From Streptomyces sp. NBC_00193 (lineage in GTDB: Bacteria; Actinomycetota; Actinomycetes; Streptomycetales; Streptomycetaceae), in assembly GCF_026342735.1 (NCBI RefSeq), contig NZ_JAPEMM010000001.1:1984001-2048000 (forward strand): DNA of 64,000 nucleotides, written 5' to 3'. Made by a program: the position numbers and the translations under genes. Position 1 is the stretch's first letter, and each line of letters opens with the position of its first letter. Shown here in pieces: positions 55,504 to 63,989 of this stretch. The notes under the pieces are model-generated. The model was not told the DNA's origin, searched no databases, and worked only from the letters and a program-made list of their open reading frames with translations.

Positions 55504-57342
55504 ATGTGTGGAATTACGGGCTGGATCTCGTTCGACCGTGATCTGGAGCAGCAGCGCACCCAGCTGGACGCGATGACGCAGACCATGGCCTGCCGGGGAC
55601 CGGACGCCGGCGGCGCCTGGATCGAGCGGCACGCGGCCTTCGGGCACCGGCGGCTGTCGGTCATCGACCTGGAGGGCGGCGCCCAGCCCATGGTGGTGCC
55701 GACCGACAACGGACCGGTGTCGATCACCTACAGCGGTGAGGTCTACAACTTCAAGGAGCTGCGCGCCGAGCTGGTGCGCCGCGGCCACCGCTTCCGGACC
55801 GACAGCGACACCGAGGTGGTGCTCAACGGCTACGTCGAGTGGGGCGAGGCCCTCGCCGACCGGCTCAACGGCATCTACGCCTTCGCCATCTGGGACTCCC
55901 GCGTCGAGAAGCTCGTCCTGATCCGCGACCGGATGGGCGTCAAGCCCCTCTACTTCTACGAGACCGGGGACGGGGTGCTGTTCGGCTCCGAGCCGAAGGC
56001 GATCCTCGCCAACTCGCTGTCGGAGCGGGCGGTCGACCTCGCCGGGCTGCGGGAGCTGGTCAGCTTCACCCAGACACCGGGAAGCTCGCTGTGGTGCGGC
56101 ATGCGCGAGGTGGTGCCGGGGGGCATCGTCATCGTGGACCGCGCCGGCCTGCGCGAGCGCCGCTACTGGACGCTGCCCACCCGGCAGCACACCGATGACC
56201 TGAAGACCACCATCGGCAACGTGCGGGACCTGCTCGAGGACATCGTGAACCGCCAGGTCGTCTCCGACGTACCGCGGTGCACCCTGCTCTCCGGCGGTCT
56301 GGACTCCAGCGTGATCACCGCACTGGCCGCCGCCAAGCTCGGCGAGTCCGGCGAGAAGGTGCGCAGCTTCGACGTGGACTTCGTCGGACGGGCGGACGAC
56401 TTCGTCGCCGACGAGCTGCGCGGCACGACGGACGCCCCCTACGCCCGGGAGGTGGCCGCCCGCGCCGGAACGCAGCACCAGTCGATCGTGCTCGACCACG
56501 CCTCGATCGCCGACCCGGACATCCGGCGGAAGGTCATCACCGCGCGGGACAGCCCGCTCAGCCTCGGCGACATGGACACCTCGCTCTACCTGCTGTTCCA
56601 GGCCATCCGCCAGCACTCCACGGTCGCCCTGTCCGGGGAGTCCGCGGACGAGGTCTTCGGCGGGTACCGGTGGTTCCACCAGCCGGAGGTCCAGGCCGCG
56701 AAGACCTTCCCCTGGATGGCGGTCTTCGTCAGCGGTGCCAAGGCCCAGGTGTCCGACCGGTTCAACCCGGGCATCACCGCCGCCCTCGACCTGCCGACGT
56801 ACATCGCCGACCGGTACTCCGACGCGGTCGGAGAGGTCGAGCGGGCGGAGGGCGAGAGCGACCACGAGATGACGATGCGGGTGATGAGCCACCTGCACCT
56901 GACCCGCTTCGTCCGGATGCTCCTGGAGCGCAAGGACCGGATCAGCATGGCGGTGGGGCTGGAGGTCCGGGTCCCGTTCTGCGACCACCGGCTCGTGGAG
57001 TACGTCTACAACGCCCCGTGGTCGATGAAGACCTTCGACGGCCGGGAGAAGAGCCTGCTGCGCGCCGCGACCGCCGACCTGCTGCCCCAGTCGGTGCTGG
57101 AGCGGACGAAGGCCCCCTACCCGGCGACGCTGGACCCGCAGTACACGAGCGCGCTGCTGCAGCAGTCCAAGGAACTGCTGACGACCGACGACCCGGTCTT
57201 CGACCTGGTCGACCGCAGCTGGCTCCAGGACATCACCCAGCAGGACTCGGCCAACATGCCGCTCGACGTCCGCAACGGCATGGAGCGCGTGCTCGACCTG
57301 AGCACCTGGCTGGACATCTACCGGCCCGAACTGCGCCTCTGA
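55504..57342 (+). CDS. phzH: Asparagine-synthetase-like amidotransferase (PhzH-type)
   Basis: An ATP-dependent amidotransferase of 612 residues. The N-terminal class II glutaminase begins MCGITGWISFDRDLEQQRTQ with Cys2 as nucleophile and has MACRGPDAGGAWIERHAAFG and HRRLSVIDLEGGAQPM. The synthetase domain has the PP-loop in TLLSGGLDSSVITALAAAKL and LSGESADEVFGGYRWFHQPE. In Pseudomonas, PhzH of about 610 residues makes phenazine-1-carboxamide from the acid; position inside this operon and length suggest the same chemistry. A housekeeping AsnB cannot be excluded from sequence alone. Confidence 0.85.
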   Translation: MCGITGWISFDRDLEQQRTQLDAMTQTMACRGPDAGGAWIERHAAFGHRRLSVIDLEGGAQPMVVPTDNGPVSITYSGEVYNFKELRAELVRRGHRFRTDSDTEVVLNGYVEWGEALADRLNGIYAFAIWDSRVEKLVLIRDRMGVKPLYFYETGDGVLFGSEPKAILANSLSERAVDLAGLRELVSFTQTPGSSLWCGMREVVPGGIVIVDRAGLRERRYWTLPTRQHTDDLKTTIGNVRDLLEDIVNRQVVSDVPRCTLLSGGLDSSVITALAAAKLGESGEKVRSFDVDFVGRADDFVADELRGTTDAPYAREVAARAGTQHQSIVLDHASIADPDIRRKVITARDSPLSLGDMDTSLYLLFQAIRQHSTVALSGESADEVFGGYRWFHQPEVQAAKTFPWMAVFVSGAKAQVSDRFNPGITAALDLPTYIADRYSDAVGEVERAEGESDHEMTMRVMSHLHLTRFVRMLLERKDRISMAVGLEVRVPFCDHRLVEYVYNAPWSMKTFDGREKSLLRAATADLLPQSVLERTKAPYPATLDPQYTSALLQQSKELLTTDDPVFDLVDRSWLQDITQQDSANMPLDVRNGMERVLDLSTWLDIYRPELRL

Positions 57343-57400
57343 CCGCGCCTCTGACCGCGCCTCTTACAGCGCCTCCGACACGGGAATTGAGGAAATCCAG

Positions 57401-57898
57401 ATGGGAACGAACCAGGCTCAGGCCGAGGGGCTCGAAGCCGAAGCCGACAACGACCTCCGGGCCCGGCACCGCGCCGTCGTGGCCGACTACATGAGCCGCA
57501 AGGGCGAGACCCGCAAGACGCGCTACCTGCTCTTCGCCGAGGACGGCAGCGCCGGCCTGTGGACCAGCGACACGGGGCAGCCGATCACCTCCCAGGGGCA
57601 CGAGAAGCTCAAGGCGCACGGCGAGTGGTCGCTGCGCATGTTCCCCGACTGGGAATGGTCGAACGTCCAGATCTTCGAGACGCAGGACCCCAACCAGTTC
57701 TGGGTCGAGTGCGACGGGGAGGGCCAGATCCTCTACCCGGAGTATCCGCCCGGCCACTACCGGAACCACTTCATCCACTCGTTCCTGCTCGAAGACGGAA
57801 AGATCAAGCAGAACCGCGAGTTCATGAACCCGCTCCAGCAGCTGCGCGCGCTGGGCATCGAGGTGCCGAAGGTCAACCGCGGCGGGATCCCCACGTAG
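57401..57898 (+). CDS. phzB: Phenazine ring-forming protein PhzA/PhzB
   Basis: A small NTF2/ketosteroid-isomerase-fold protein that aids the condensation of two aminoketone molecules into the tricyclic precursor. It has 165 residues (MGTNQAQAEGLEAEADNDLR). Family blocks are NRKT-like RHRAVVADYMSRKGETRKTR, LFAEDGSAGLWTSDTGQPI, HGEWSLRMFPDWEWSNVQIF, then FWVECDGEGQILYPEYPPGH and HFIHSFLLEDGKIKQNREFM. Only one copy is present, unlike the phzA-phzB pair of Pseudomonas. Short CGCCTCTGAC repeats separate it from phzH. Confidence 0.95.
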   Translation: MGTNQAQAEGLEAEADNDLRARHRAVVADYMSRKGETRKTRYLLFAEDGSAGLWTSDTGQPITSQGHEKLKAHGEWSLRMFPDWEWSNVQIFETQDPNQFWVECDGEGQILYPEYPPGHYRNHFIHSFLLEDGKIKQNREFMNPLQQLRALGIEVPKVNRGGIPT

Positions 57899-57950
57899 GC
57901 ACCGGCATCCCGTTTCGCACTCCCACCGAAGAGAAGCAAGGAGAAGTCCC

Positions 57951-58361
57951 GTGGGATCTCAGCTCAACCCCTACATCGCCTTCGACGGGGATGCCCGCCA
58001 GGCGCTGGAGTTCTACCACGACATCCTCGGCGGAAAGCTGGAGCTCGGGACGTTCGGCGACTTCGGCAACCCCGAGTCGCCCGACGCCGACAAGATCATG
58101 CACGCCACGCTCAGCACCGCGGACGGTTTCACGGTGATGGCCTGGGACGTCCCGGAGCGGGTCCCCTTCAACCCGGGCACCAACGTCGCGCTCTACCTCG
58201 GCGGCGACGACCCCCGCCTGCGCGACTACTTCGGGAAGCTCTCCGCCGGCGGCACCGTGGTGATGCCCCTCAAGCAGCAGATCTGGGGCGACGAGGCGGG
58301 CACGCTCGTCGACCGGTTCGGGATCACCTGGATGTTCAACATCACCCAGGGCCGGTCCTGA
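57951..58361 (+). CDS. VOC/PhnB-like glyoxalase-fold protein
   Basis: A protein of 136 residues from GTG 57951 (VGSQLNPYIAFDGDARQALE), with AAGCAAGGAGAA upstream. The pattern FYHDILGGKLELGTFGDFGN, KIMHATLSTADGFTVMAWDV and MPLKQQIWGDEAGTLVDRFG with ITWMFNI is the PhnB branch of the vicinal-oxygen-chelate family. Relatives bind or inactivate antibiotics or act as small-molecule enzymes. In this operon it may protect the producer by binding phenazines or work on an intermediate (inference). Confidence 0.82.
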   Translation: MGSQLNPYIAFDGDARQALEFYHDILGGKLELGTFGDFGNPESPDADKIMHATLSTADGFTVMAWDVPERVPFNPGTNVALYLGGDDPRLRDYFGKLSAGGTVVMPLKQQIWGDEAGTLVDRFGITWMFNITQGRS

Positions 58362-58472
58362 TCACACCCCCGGTGTGCGGGGCGGGGCCACGACGGCTCC
58401 GCCCCGCACGCGGGGAACCGTTCGCCCCCGGACGAGGGGGTGAAGTCATGTCACACAGATGGTGAGGGATCC

Positions 58473-59519
58473 ATGACAGTCGACGTGCAGGCCACCCCGA
58501 ACGTGGTCGACGTGCAGGCCACCCGGAACGTGGTCGACCTGATCACCGGTGGATGGAGGGCGCAGGCGCTCTACACCGCGGTCAAACTCGAACTGCCCGA
58601 CCACATAGCCGCCGGCCGCGACTCCGGCGCCGAGCTCGCGAAGGCGACCGGGGCCAACGAGCAGGGCATCCACCGCCTGATGCGCCTCCTGGTGGCCATG
58701 GGCGTGTTCGAGGGCAGCGAGTCCACCGGCTACCGCGGCACCCCGGTGAGCGCGGCCCTGCTCGACGGCCCGCAGTCCCTGCGCGACATGTGCCTGCTGT
58801 ACGGCGAGGAGTTCTACTCCGCGTGGAGCCACGCCCACCACGCCATCAGCACGGAGAGCTCGGGATTCGAGGTCGCCTACGGCCAGTCGCTCTACGAGTA
58901 CCTCGGTCAGGACGCGGCCACCGCCCGGCGCTTCCAGCTCACCATGAACGCCGCGAGCATGTTCTTCCACCAGGTGCCCGAGGTCTTCGACTTCGCGGGC
59001 AAGACGGTCGTGGACGTGGGCGGGGGCGGCGGGCACCTGCTCGCCACGATCCTCGGCGCCGTCCCGGACGCCCGGGGCGTGCTCTTCGACCGCGAGCACA
59101 TGATGCCGAAGGCGCGCGAGCACCTGGCCGCCACCGTCGGCCTGGACCGCGCCGAACTGGTCGGCGGCGACATGTTCGAGGACGTCCCGGCGGGCGGGGA
59201 CGTCTACGTCCTGTGCCGCGTCCTGGCCGGCCACGACGACGAAGCCGTCGTCGGCCTCTTCGAGAGCATCCGCCGCGCCATGGCCGACTCCTCGTCGCGG
59301 GTGCTGATCCTCGACCGATTCGTCGAGGACGAGGACCCCACCGTGCTGCCCGCCCTGTGGGACCTGCACCTCCTGGTGACCACGGGCGGCGAACACCGCA
59401 CCCTCGACCGGATCACGCGGCTGCTGAACCGGGCCGGCCTGGAGATCGACCGGGCCGCGGAGCTGCCCAGTGAGACGACCGCCCTGATCGTCGCGCCGCG
59501 CACCCCCGCGCACTCCTAG
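58473..59519 (+). CDS. SAM-dependent methyltransferase (O-MT family 2 / PhzM-like)
   Basis: A methyltransferase of 348 residues from ATG 58473 (GTGAGGG upstream), beginning MTVDVQATPNVVDVQATRNV. The N-terminal dimerisation domain is the usual winged-helix (ELAKATGANEQGIHRLMRLL). The SAM site is GKTVVDVGGGGGHLLATILG with VLFDREHMMPKAREHL. The catalytic segment reads RVLAGHDDEAVVGLFESIRR: the His normally found two residues after Val is Ala252. That argues against classic base-assisted O-methylation and fits N-methylation (as PhzM does on phenazine-1-carboxylate) or another SAM role. The target is unknown. Confidence 0.85.
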   Translation: MTVDVQATPNVVDVQATRNVVDLITGGWRAQALYTAVKLELPDHIAAGRDSGAELAKATGANEQGIHRLMRLLVAMGVFEGSESTGYRGTPVSAALLDGPQSLRDMCLLYGEEFYSAWSHAHHAISTESSGFEVAYGQSLYEYLGQDAATARRFQLTMNAASMFFHQVPEVFDFAGKTVVDVGGGGGHLLATILGAVPDARGVLFDREHMMPKAREHLAATVGLDRAELVGGDMFEDVPAGGDVYVLCRVLAGHDDEAVVGLFESIRRAMADSSSRVLILDRFVEDEDPTVLPALWDLHLLVTTGGEHRTLDRITRLLNRAGLEIDRAAELPSETTALIVAPRTPAHS

Positions 59520-59535
59520 GGAAAGGAGACCTCCG

Positions 59536-60021
59536 GTGCTCACGTTGGCAACCATCGGCGTCTACGGCTTCGACGCCGACTCCTACCTGCAACGACTTCA
59601 ACAAGCCGGTGTGCGCCTGGTGCTCGACGTGCGCCAGCGCCGCGGCGTCCGCGGCCCGGACTACGCCTGGGCGAACTCACTGCGGCTGCAGGCGGCCCTC
59701 GCCGAGGCCGGGATCGCCTACGAGCACCACCGCGAGCTCGCTCCGACCACCGAGCTGCGCCACCTCCAGTACGCCGAGGACGACCGCCAGGGCGTCGGCA
59801 AGCGCTCCCGCCAGGAGCTCGCAGCCGAGTACACCCGTCGCTACACCGCCGAGATCCTCGACCCGGTCGACCTCGACCCGATCGTGGCGCGGCTGCCGGT
59901 CGACGGGACCGCCGCGCTGTTCTGCGTCGAGCGCGACGCACAGGCCTGCCACCGCTCGCTGGTGGCACGGCGCCTGGCCGAGCAGCACCACGTATCGATC
60001 GAACACCTGGGGCCGCTGTGA
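59536..60021 (+). CDS. DUF488 family protein
   Basis: A protein of 161 residues from GTG 59536 with GAAAGGAGACC upstream (VLTLATIGVYGFDADSYLQR). It has the DUF488 pattern: a strand ending LVLDVRQRRGVRGPDYAWAN, the helix SLRLQAALAEAGIAYEHHRE, and the C-terminal LFCVERDAQACHRSLVARRL with the conserved Cys-x-E and CHR. The family's biochemistry is unknown; the CHR and DVR elements suggest nucleotide or sugar-phosphate chemistry. It overlaps the following asparaginase-like gene by one base (or by four from the alternative GTG), so both products are likely made together. Confidence 0.85.
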   Translation: MLTLATIGVYGFDADSYLQRLQQAGVRLVLDVRQRRGVRGPDYAWANSLRLQAALAEAGIAYEHHRELAPTTELRHLQYAEDDRQGVGKRSRQELAAEYTRRYTAEILDPVDLDPIVARLPVDGTAALFCVERDAQACHRSLVARRLAEQHHVSIEHLGPL

Positions 60022-61706
60022 TGGACGCCGTGACGGACGAGATGCTTCCGCGCCCCGCGCGGCGACCGCGGATCGCGGTGTTCGCCGGACCGACGGCGAC
60101 GATCCTGAACACACCGGACCTGGTCACCTCGAACAAGGCACGGGTGCGCCACGGTCTGCCGCTGCTCCCCTCCCGGTTCGACGTCCTGCGTTCCCAGCGG
60201 CTCGCGGCGCCCGTGACCCTGTACGTCGAGGCGTTCAGCGCGCACCCGCTCGAACGGGAGTCGGCCGGCCTGTACGCCCCGCCGGACGGGTGGCTCGACA
60301 AAGAAGGAACGTTCCACCAGGAGCAGCCGTTCGAGGACGCCACCCCGGTGTACGTCGTCGAACTCGACCCGGCCGACGGCCTCTACCCCCTGCCGTACAT
60401 GGCCAGGCAGGCGGACGGCTCCGCCTGGGAGGAGACCGCGGCGGCGCCCTTCGCACCGGCGGCGGCCGCCCGGCAGACGTTCTACCCCGATGCCCGGCGC
60501 CTGTACGAGGAGATCGACCGGTTCGGGCTCGCCGACCTCGGCGCCCCCGTCGAGCTCGGGTCGCTCGCCGAGTTCGACTTCTTCCGCGCCGCCCCGTCGG
60601 GCGGGTACACCTCGGGCCCCGACGCCGAACGCCCCGGCAAGGACTTCTTCGTCTACTACCCGTACCACCTCCAGAGCGAGCCCGGCCTGGCGCACCTGGC
60701 CGAGGCGACCAACCAGGTCCAGGCCGTCCTCGACACGGGAGGGTTCACCGGCGTGCAGTGGCTCGAAGGCAGCCCGACCGTCGACGAGACCCTGTACTGG
60801 CTCGGCCTGCTCGTCGACACCACGGTGCCGCTCGTCGGGCACGCGGCCCAGCGCCGCCACCAGTCCGCGAGCGCCGACGGCGACCGCAACGTGGTGGACG
60901 GCGTGAAGTTCATCGCCTCGGGCGTCGCCCTGGACGACCACGGCGTCGACCGCCTCGGCGCCTGCGTGATCGTCGACGAACTCGTCTACTCGGCCCGCGA
61001 CGTGACCAAGGTCGACGCCCGCCCCGGCGGGTACGAGGTCACCGGCGGGCACGGAGGAGTGGTCGCCGACATGGGCGGCTACGGTCCCCCGCAGGTCACC
61101 TACCTCCCGGCGCGCAGGCACACCCACCGCTCGGACCTGCGCCTGAGCGTGCTCCCCGACCGGGTCTCCGGTGTGACCGGGGCCCTGGACACCGGCGTGT
61201 CCCTGGTCGACGTGGAGACGAAGGACGCCGGCGGGCTCGTGCCCGCCGCCATGCCGCACGTCTCGATCACCAAGTACAGCCGGTACGCGGCCACGGGCGC
61301 GGGCTCCGACCATCCGGACCTCTCCGACGACGAGGTCGAGATCCTCGCCCGGATCGACGCCGGCCTCGCGGGCGCGCCGCTGACCGGATTCGTCTGCGAG
61401 GGCATGTCACCGTTCGGGATGGCCGACCCGGCGAAGAACGCGGCGCTGGGCGTCGCCGTCTTCGCCGGCATGCCGGTGGTCCGTACGGGTCGCGGCAACA
61501 CCGGGGGCATGGCGTACCGGATGGATCCGGCGTTCATCTCGGGCAACAACCTCACGGCCACCAAGGCGCGCCTGCTCCTCATGGCCGCGCTGCTCAAGTT
61601 CGGCGCCCTGCCCCCGGCCGCGGATCCCTTCCACCCGACTCCCGCCGAGTACGCGGCCACGGTGCGGGCGGTCGCCCGGTACCAGGTCCTGTTCGACACA
61701 CACTGA
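60021..61706 (+). CDS. Divergent asparaginase/glutaminase-fold protein, about 561 aa
   Basis: The start is ATG 60021 (TGATG overlap with DUF488) or GTG 60018. By eye it keeps the landmarks of type I asparaginases but is far longer (about 330 is usual). RIAVFAGPTATILNTPDL (residues 17-34) stands for the TGGTI strand. GSPTVDETLYWLGLLVDTTV (from 250) stands for the HGTDT-EET block. GHAAQRRHQSASADGDRNVV stands for GAMR-SADG-N. The C-terminus has GMPVVRTGRGN and NNLTATKARLLLMAALLKFG. The usual Thr-Asp pair is Ser251-Pro252, and the catalytic Lys is not found. Residues 35-235 form an extra domain I do not recognise. It may act on a phenazine amide or a protein-bound intermediate (inference). Confidence 0.75.
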   Translation: MDAVTDEMLPRPARRPRIAVFAGPTATILNTPDLVTSNKARVRHGLPLLPSRFDVLRSQRLAAPVTLYVEAFSAHPLERESAGLYAPPDGWLDKEGTFHQEQPFEDATPVYVVELDPADGLYPLPYMARQADGSAWEETAAAPFAPAAAARQTFYPDARRLYEEIDRFGLADLGAPVELGSLAEFDFFRAAPSGGYTSGPDAERPGKDFFVYYPYHLQSEPGLAHLAEATNQVQAVLDTGGFTGVQWLEGSPTVDETLYWLGLLVDTTVPLVGHAAQRRHQSASADGDRNVVDGVKFIASGVALDDHGVDRLGACVIVDELVYSARDVTKVDARPGGYEVTGGHGGVVADMGGYGPPQVTYLPARRHTHRSDLRLSVLPDRVSGVTGALDTGVSLVDVETKDAGGLVPAAMPHVSITKYSRYAATGAGSDHPDLSDDEVEILARIDAGLAGAPLTGFVCEGMSPFGMADPAKNAALGVAVFAGMPVVRTGRGNTGGMAYRMDPAFISGNNLTATKARLLLMAALLKFGALPPAADPFHPTPAEYAATVRAVARYQVLFDTH

Positions 61707-61745
61707 CACCACTGACACCACTGACACCACCTCTGGACGGAACGC

Positions 61746-62597
61746 ATGGATACGTACGAGTACGTGGTGGCCGACGTCTTCACCAAGGTCCCACTGGAAG
61801 GAAATCCGACCGCCGTCTTCCTGGACTCCGCCGGCCTGTCCGCCGAGCGGATGCAGCAGATCGCGCAGGAGATGCACTTGTCGGAGACGGTCTTCGTCCT
61901 CCCCGCGGAGGCCGACGGCGATGTGCGGGTCCGCATCTTCACCCCCGTCAACGAGCTGCCGTTCGCCGGGCATCCGACCCTGGGCACGGCCATCGTGCTC
62001 GGCGAGTCGCACGCCTCGAAGGAGCTCCTGATGGAGACCGCCATGGGCACCGTCGCGTTCGAACTCGACCGTGACGACGAGGGCCGGGCCGACGCGGCCG
62101 GCATGTGGCAGCCCGTCCCGACGTGGGAGGCCTACGACCGCGCGGACGAACTGCTCGCCGCCCTCGACCTGTCGGCCACCGGCAGCACCCTGCCGGTCGA
62201 GGTCTACCACAACGGGCCGCGGCACGTGTTCGTCGGCCTGGACGGCGTGACCGCGCTCTCCGCCCTGGAGCCGGACCACAGGAGTCTCGCGCGGCTGCCC
62301 GACATGGCCGCCAACTGCTTCGCCGGCTCGGGCACCCAGTGGAGACTGCGGATGTTCTCGCCCGCCTACGGCGTGGTGGAGGACGCGGCCACGGGCTCGG
62401 CCGCCGGGTCGCTCGCCGTACACTTGGCCCGGCACGGCCTGATCCCCTTCGGGGAGTGGATCAGCATCCGACAGGGGGTCGAGATGGGCCGCCCGTCGAC
62501 GATGCACGCCCGGGCCATGGGGACGCCGGAGCGGATCGATTCGGTCTATGTGGCGGGATCCGCCGTGGTCATCGCACGGGGAACGCTGTACGCGTGA
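61746..62597 (+). CDS. phzF: DHHA isomerase PhzF
   Basis: It isomerises DHHA to the aminoketone that dimerises into the phenazine core. It has 283 residues from ATG 61746 ([20 protein letters not shown]). The match to Pseudomonas PhzF is strong. [20 protein letters not shown] contains the catalytic Glu (residue 45 in Pseudomonas numbering corresponds to an earlier Glu in [12 protein letters not shown]). Later blocks are [40 protein letters not shown] and [20 protein letters not shown]. Three ACTGACACC repeats precede it. Confidence 0.97.
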   Translation: MDTYEYVVADVFTKVPLEGNPTAVFLDSAGLSAERMQQIAQEMHLSETVFVLPAEADGDVRVRIFTPVNELPFAGHPTLGTAIVLGESHASKELLMETAMGTVAFELDRDDEGRADAAGMWQPVPTWEAYDRADELLAALDLSATGSTLPVEVYHNGPRHVFVGLDGVTALSALEPDHRSLARLPDMAANCFAGSGTQWRLRMFSPAYGVVEDAATGSAAGSLAVHLARHGLIPFGEWISIRQGVEMGRPSTMHARAMGTPERIDSVYVAGSAVVIARGTLYA

Positions 62598-62624
62598 CCG
62601 GTCCGCAGAAGAAGGGCGCCGCAC

Positions 62625-63989
62625 GTGTCCGATGGTGACGGGTTGTTCGAGTTACCGCTGTCCGAAGCCGCCCCGCCGCCCACGGAGACGGAGGCCGTAC
62701 GGGCCACCGCGCCGCTGGCGGCGCGGATGCGGCCCCGGACGCTCGCCGAGGTCGTCGGCCAGGCGCACCTGCTGGGTCCCGGCGCGCCGCTGCGGCGGCT
62801 GGCGGAGGGCGGCGAGGCCTCGTCCGTCCTGCTCTACGGGCCCCCCGGCACCGGGAAGACCACGATCGCGCGGCTGCTCGCCGCCGTCGACACCCGCCAC
62901 TTCGTCGCCCTGTCGGCGCTGTCCAGCGGGGTCAGGGAACTGCGCGAGGTGATGAACGAGGCGCGCCTGCGCCGGGACCGCCAGAACCGGCGGACCGTGC
63001 TGTTCATCGACGAGGTGCACCGCTTCTCCAAGACCCAGCAGGACGCCCTGCTCGGAGCCGTCGAGGACCGGCTCGTCCTGCTGGTCGCCGCCACCACGGA
63101 GAACCCGTCGTTCTCGGTGGTGACGCCGCTGCTCTCGCGGATGCTGGTGCTCCAGCTCCAGTCCCTGGACGAGGAGGACCTCCGCGCGCTGCTGCGGCGG
63201 GCGCTGAAGGACGAGCGCGGCCTCGGCGGTTCGGTCTCGCTGTCCCCCGAGGCCGAGGACGTCCTGGTCCGCCTCGCGGCCGGCGACGCCCGCAGCGCGC
63301 TGACCGCGCTGGAGGCCAGCGCCGACGGGGTGACCGACACCGGCGGCACCGTGATCGACGTACCGGCCGTGGAACGGGCCGTCGCCGAGACCACCGTGCG
63401 CTACGACCGGCAGGGCGACCAGCACTACGACGTCATCAGCGCGTTCATCAAGTCGATCCGCGGCTCGGACCCCGACGCCGCGCTGCACTACCTGGCCCGC
63501 ATGCTCGTGGCCGGGGAGGATCCGCGGTTCATCGCGCGACGACTGCTGGTGCACGCCAGCGAGGACGTCGGACTGGCCGACCCCACGGCGCTGCAGGCGG
63601 CCGTCGCGGCGGCGCAGACGGTCCAGCTGATCGGCATGCCCGAGGCCCGCCTCGCCCTCGCGCAGGCCACCGTGCACCTGGCCACGGCGCCGAAGTCGAA
63701 CGCGGTGATCACCGCGATCGACGAGGCCATGGCCGACGTACGGGCGGGTGCCGTCGGCGAGATCCCGGCCCACCTGCGGTACGGCCGTTACGCGGGCGCC
63801 CGGGAGCTGGGCAACGCGATCGGCTACCGGTACCCCCACAAGGCCCCGGACGGGGTCCAGGAACAGCAGTACCCGCCGGACGGACTCGTGGGGAAGGACT
63901 ACTACCGCCCCACGCGCCACGGCGGGGAGCACATCCTGCACGAGCGCCTCGCCAAGCTCCGCCGTGTGATCCGGGGGGACCGGGGATAG
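62625..63989 (+). CDS. rarA: RarA/MgsA-type AAA+ ATPase
   Basis: A clamp-loader-like ATPase that acts at stalled replication forks. It has 454 residues from GTG 62625, 27 bases after phzF, so it may be in the same transcript. Walker A is [20 protein letters not shown], Walker B is [20 protein letters not shown], sensor 1 is [20 protein letters not shown], and the arginine-finger region is [13 protein letters not shown]. The C-terminal MgsA domain has [20 protein letters not shown], then [20 protein letters not shown] and [20 protein letters not shown]. All motifs are intact. It may be the chromosomal copy that happens to lie here, or an extra copy serving tolerance to DNA-damaging phenazines. 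Confidence 0.94.
   Translation: MSDGDGLFELPLSEAAPPPTETEAVRATAPLAARMRPRTLAEVVGQAHLLGPGAPLRRLAEGGEASSVLLYGPPGTGKTTIARLLAAVDTRHFVALSALSSGVRELREVMNEARLRRDRQNRRTVLFIDEVHRFSKTQQDALLGAVEDRLVLLVAATTENPSFSVVTPLLSRMLVLQLQSLDEEDLRALLRRALKDERGLGGSVSLSPEAEDVLVRLAAGDARSALTALEASADGVTDTGGTVIDVPAVERAVAETTVRYDRQGDQHYDVISAFIKSIRGSDPDAALHYLARMLVAGEDPRFIARRLLVHASEDVGLADPTALQAAVAAAQTVQLIGMPEARLALAQATVHLATAPKSNAVITAIDEAMADVRAGAVGEIPAHLRYGRYAGARELGNAIGYRYPHKAPDGVQEQQYPPDGLVGKDYYRPTRHGGEHILHERLAKLRRVIRGDRG

Noticed and set aside
51959..63989. phzC (DAHP synthase) or a phenazine hydroxylase (phzO/phzS type)
   Set aside because: I looked for them through both strands of the cluster and found no matching protein; they may lie beyond the right edge or be supplied by primary metabolism.
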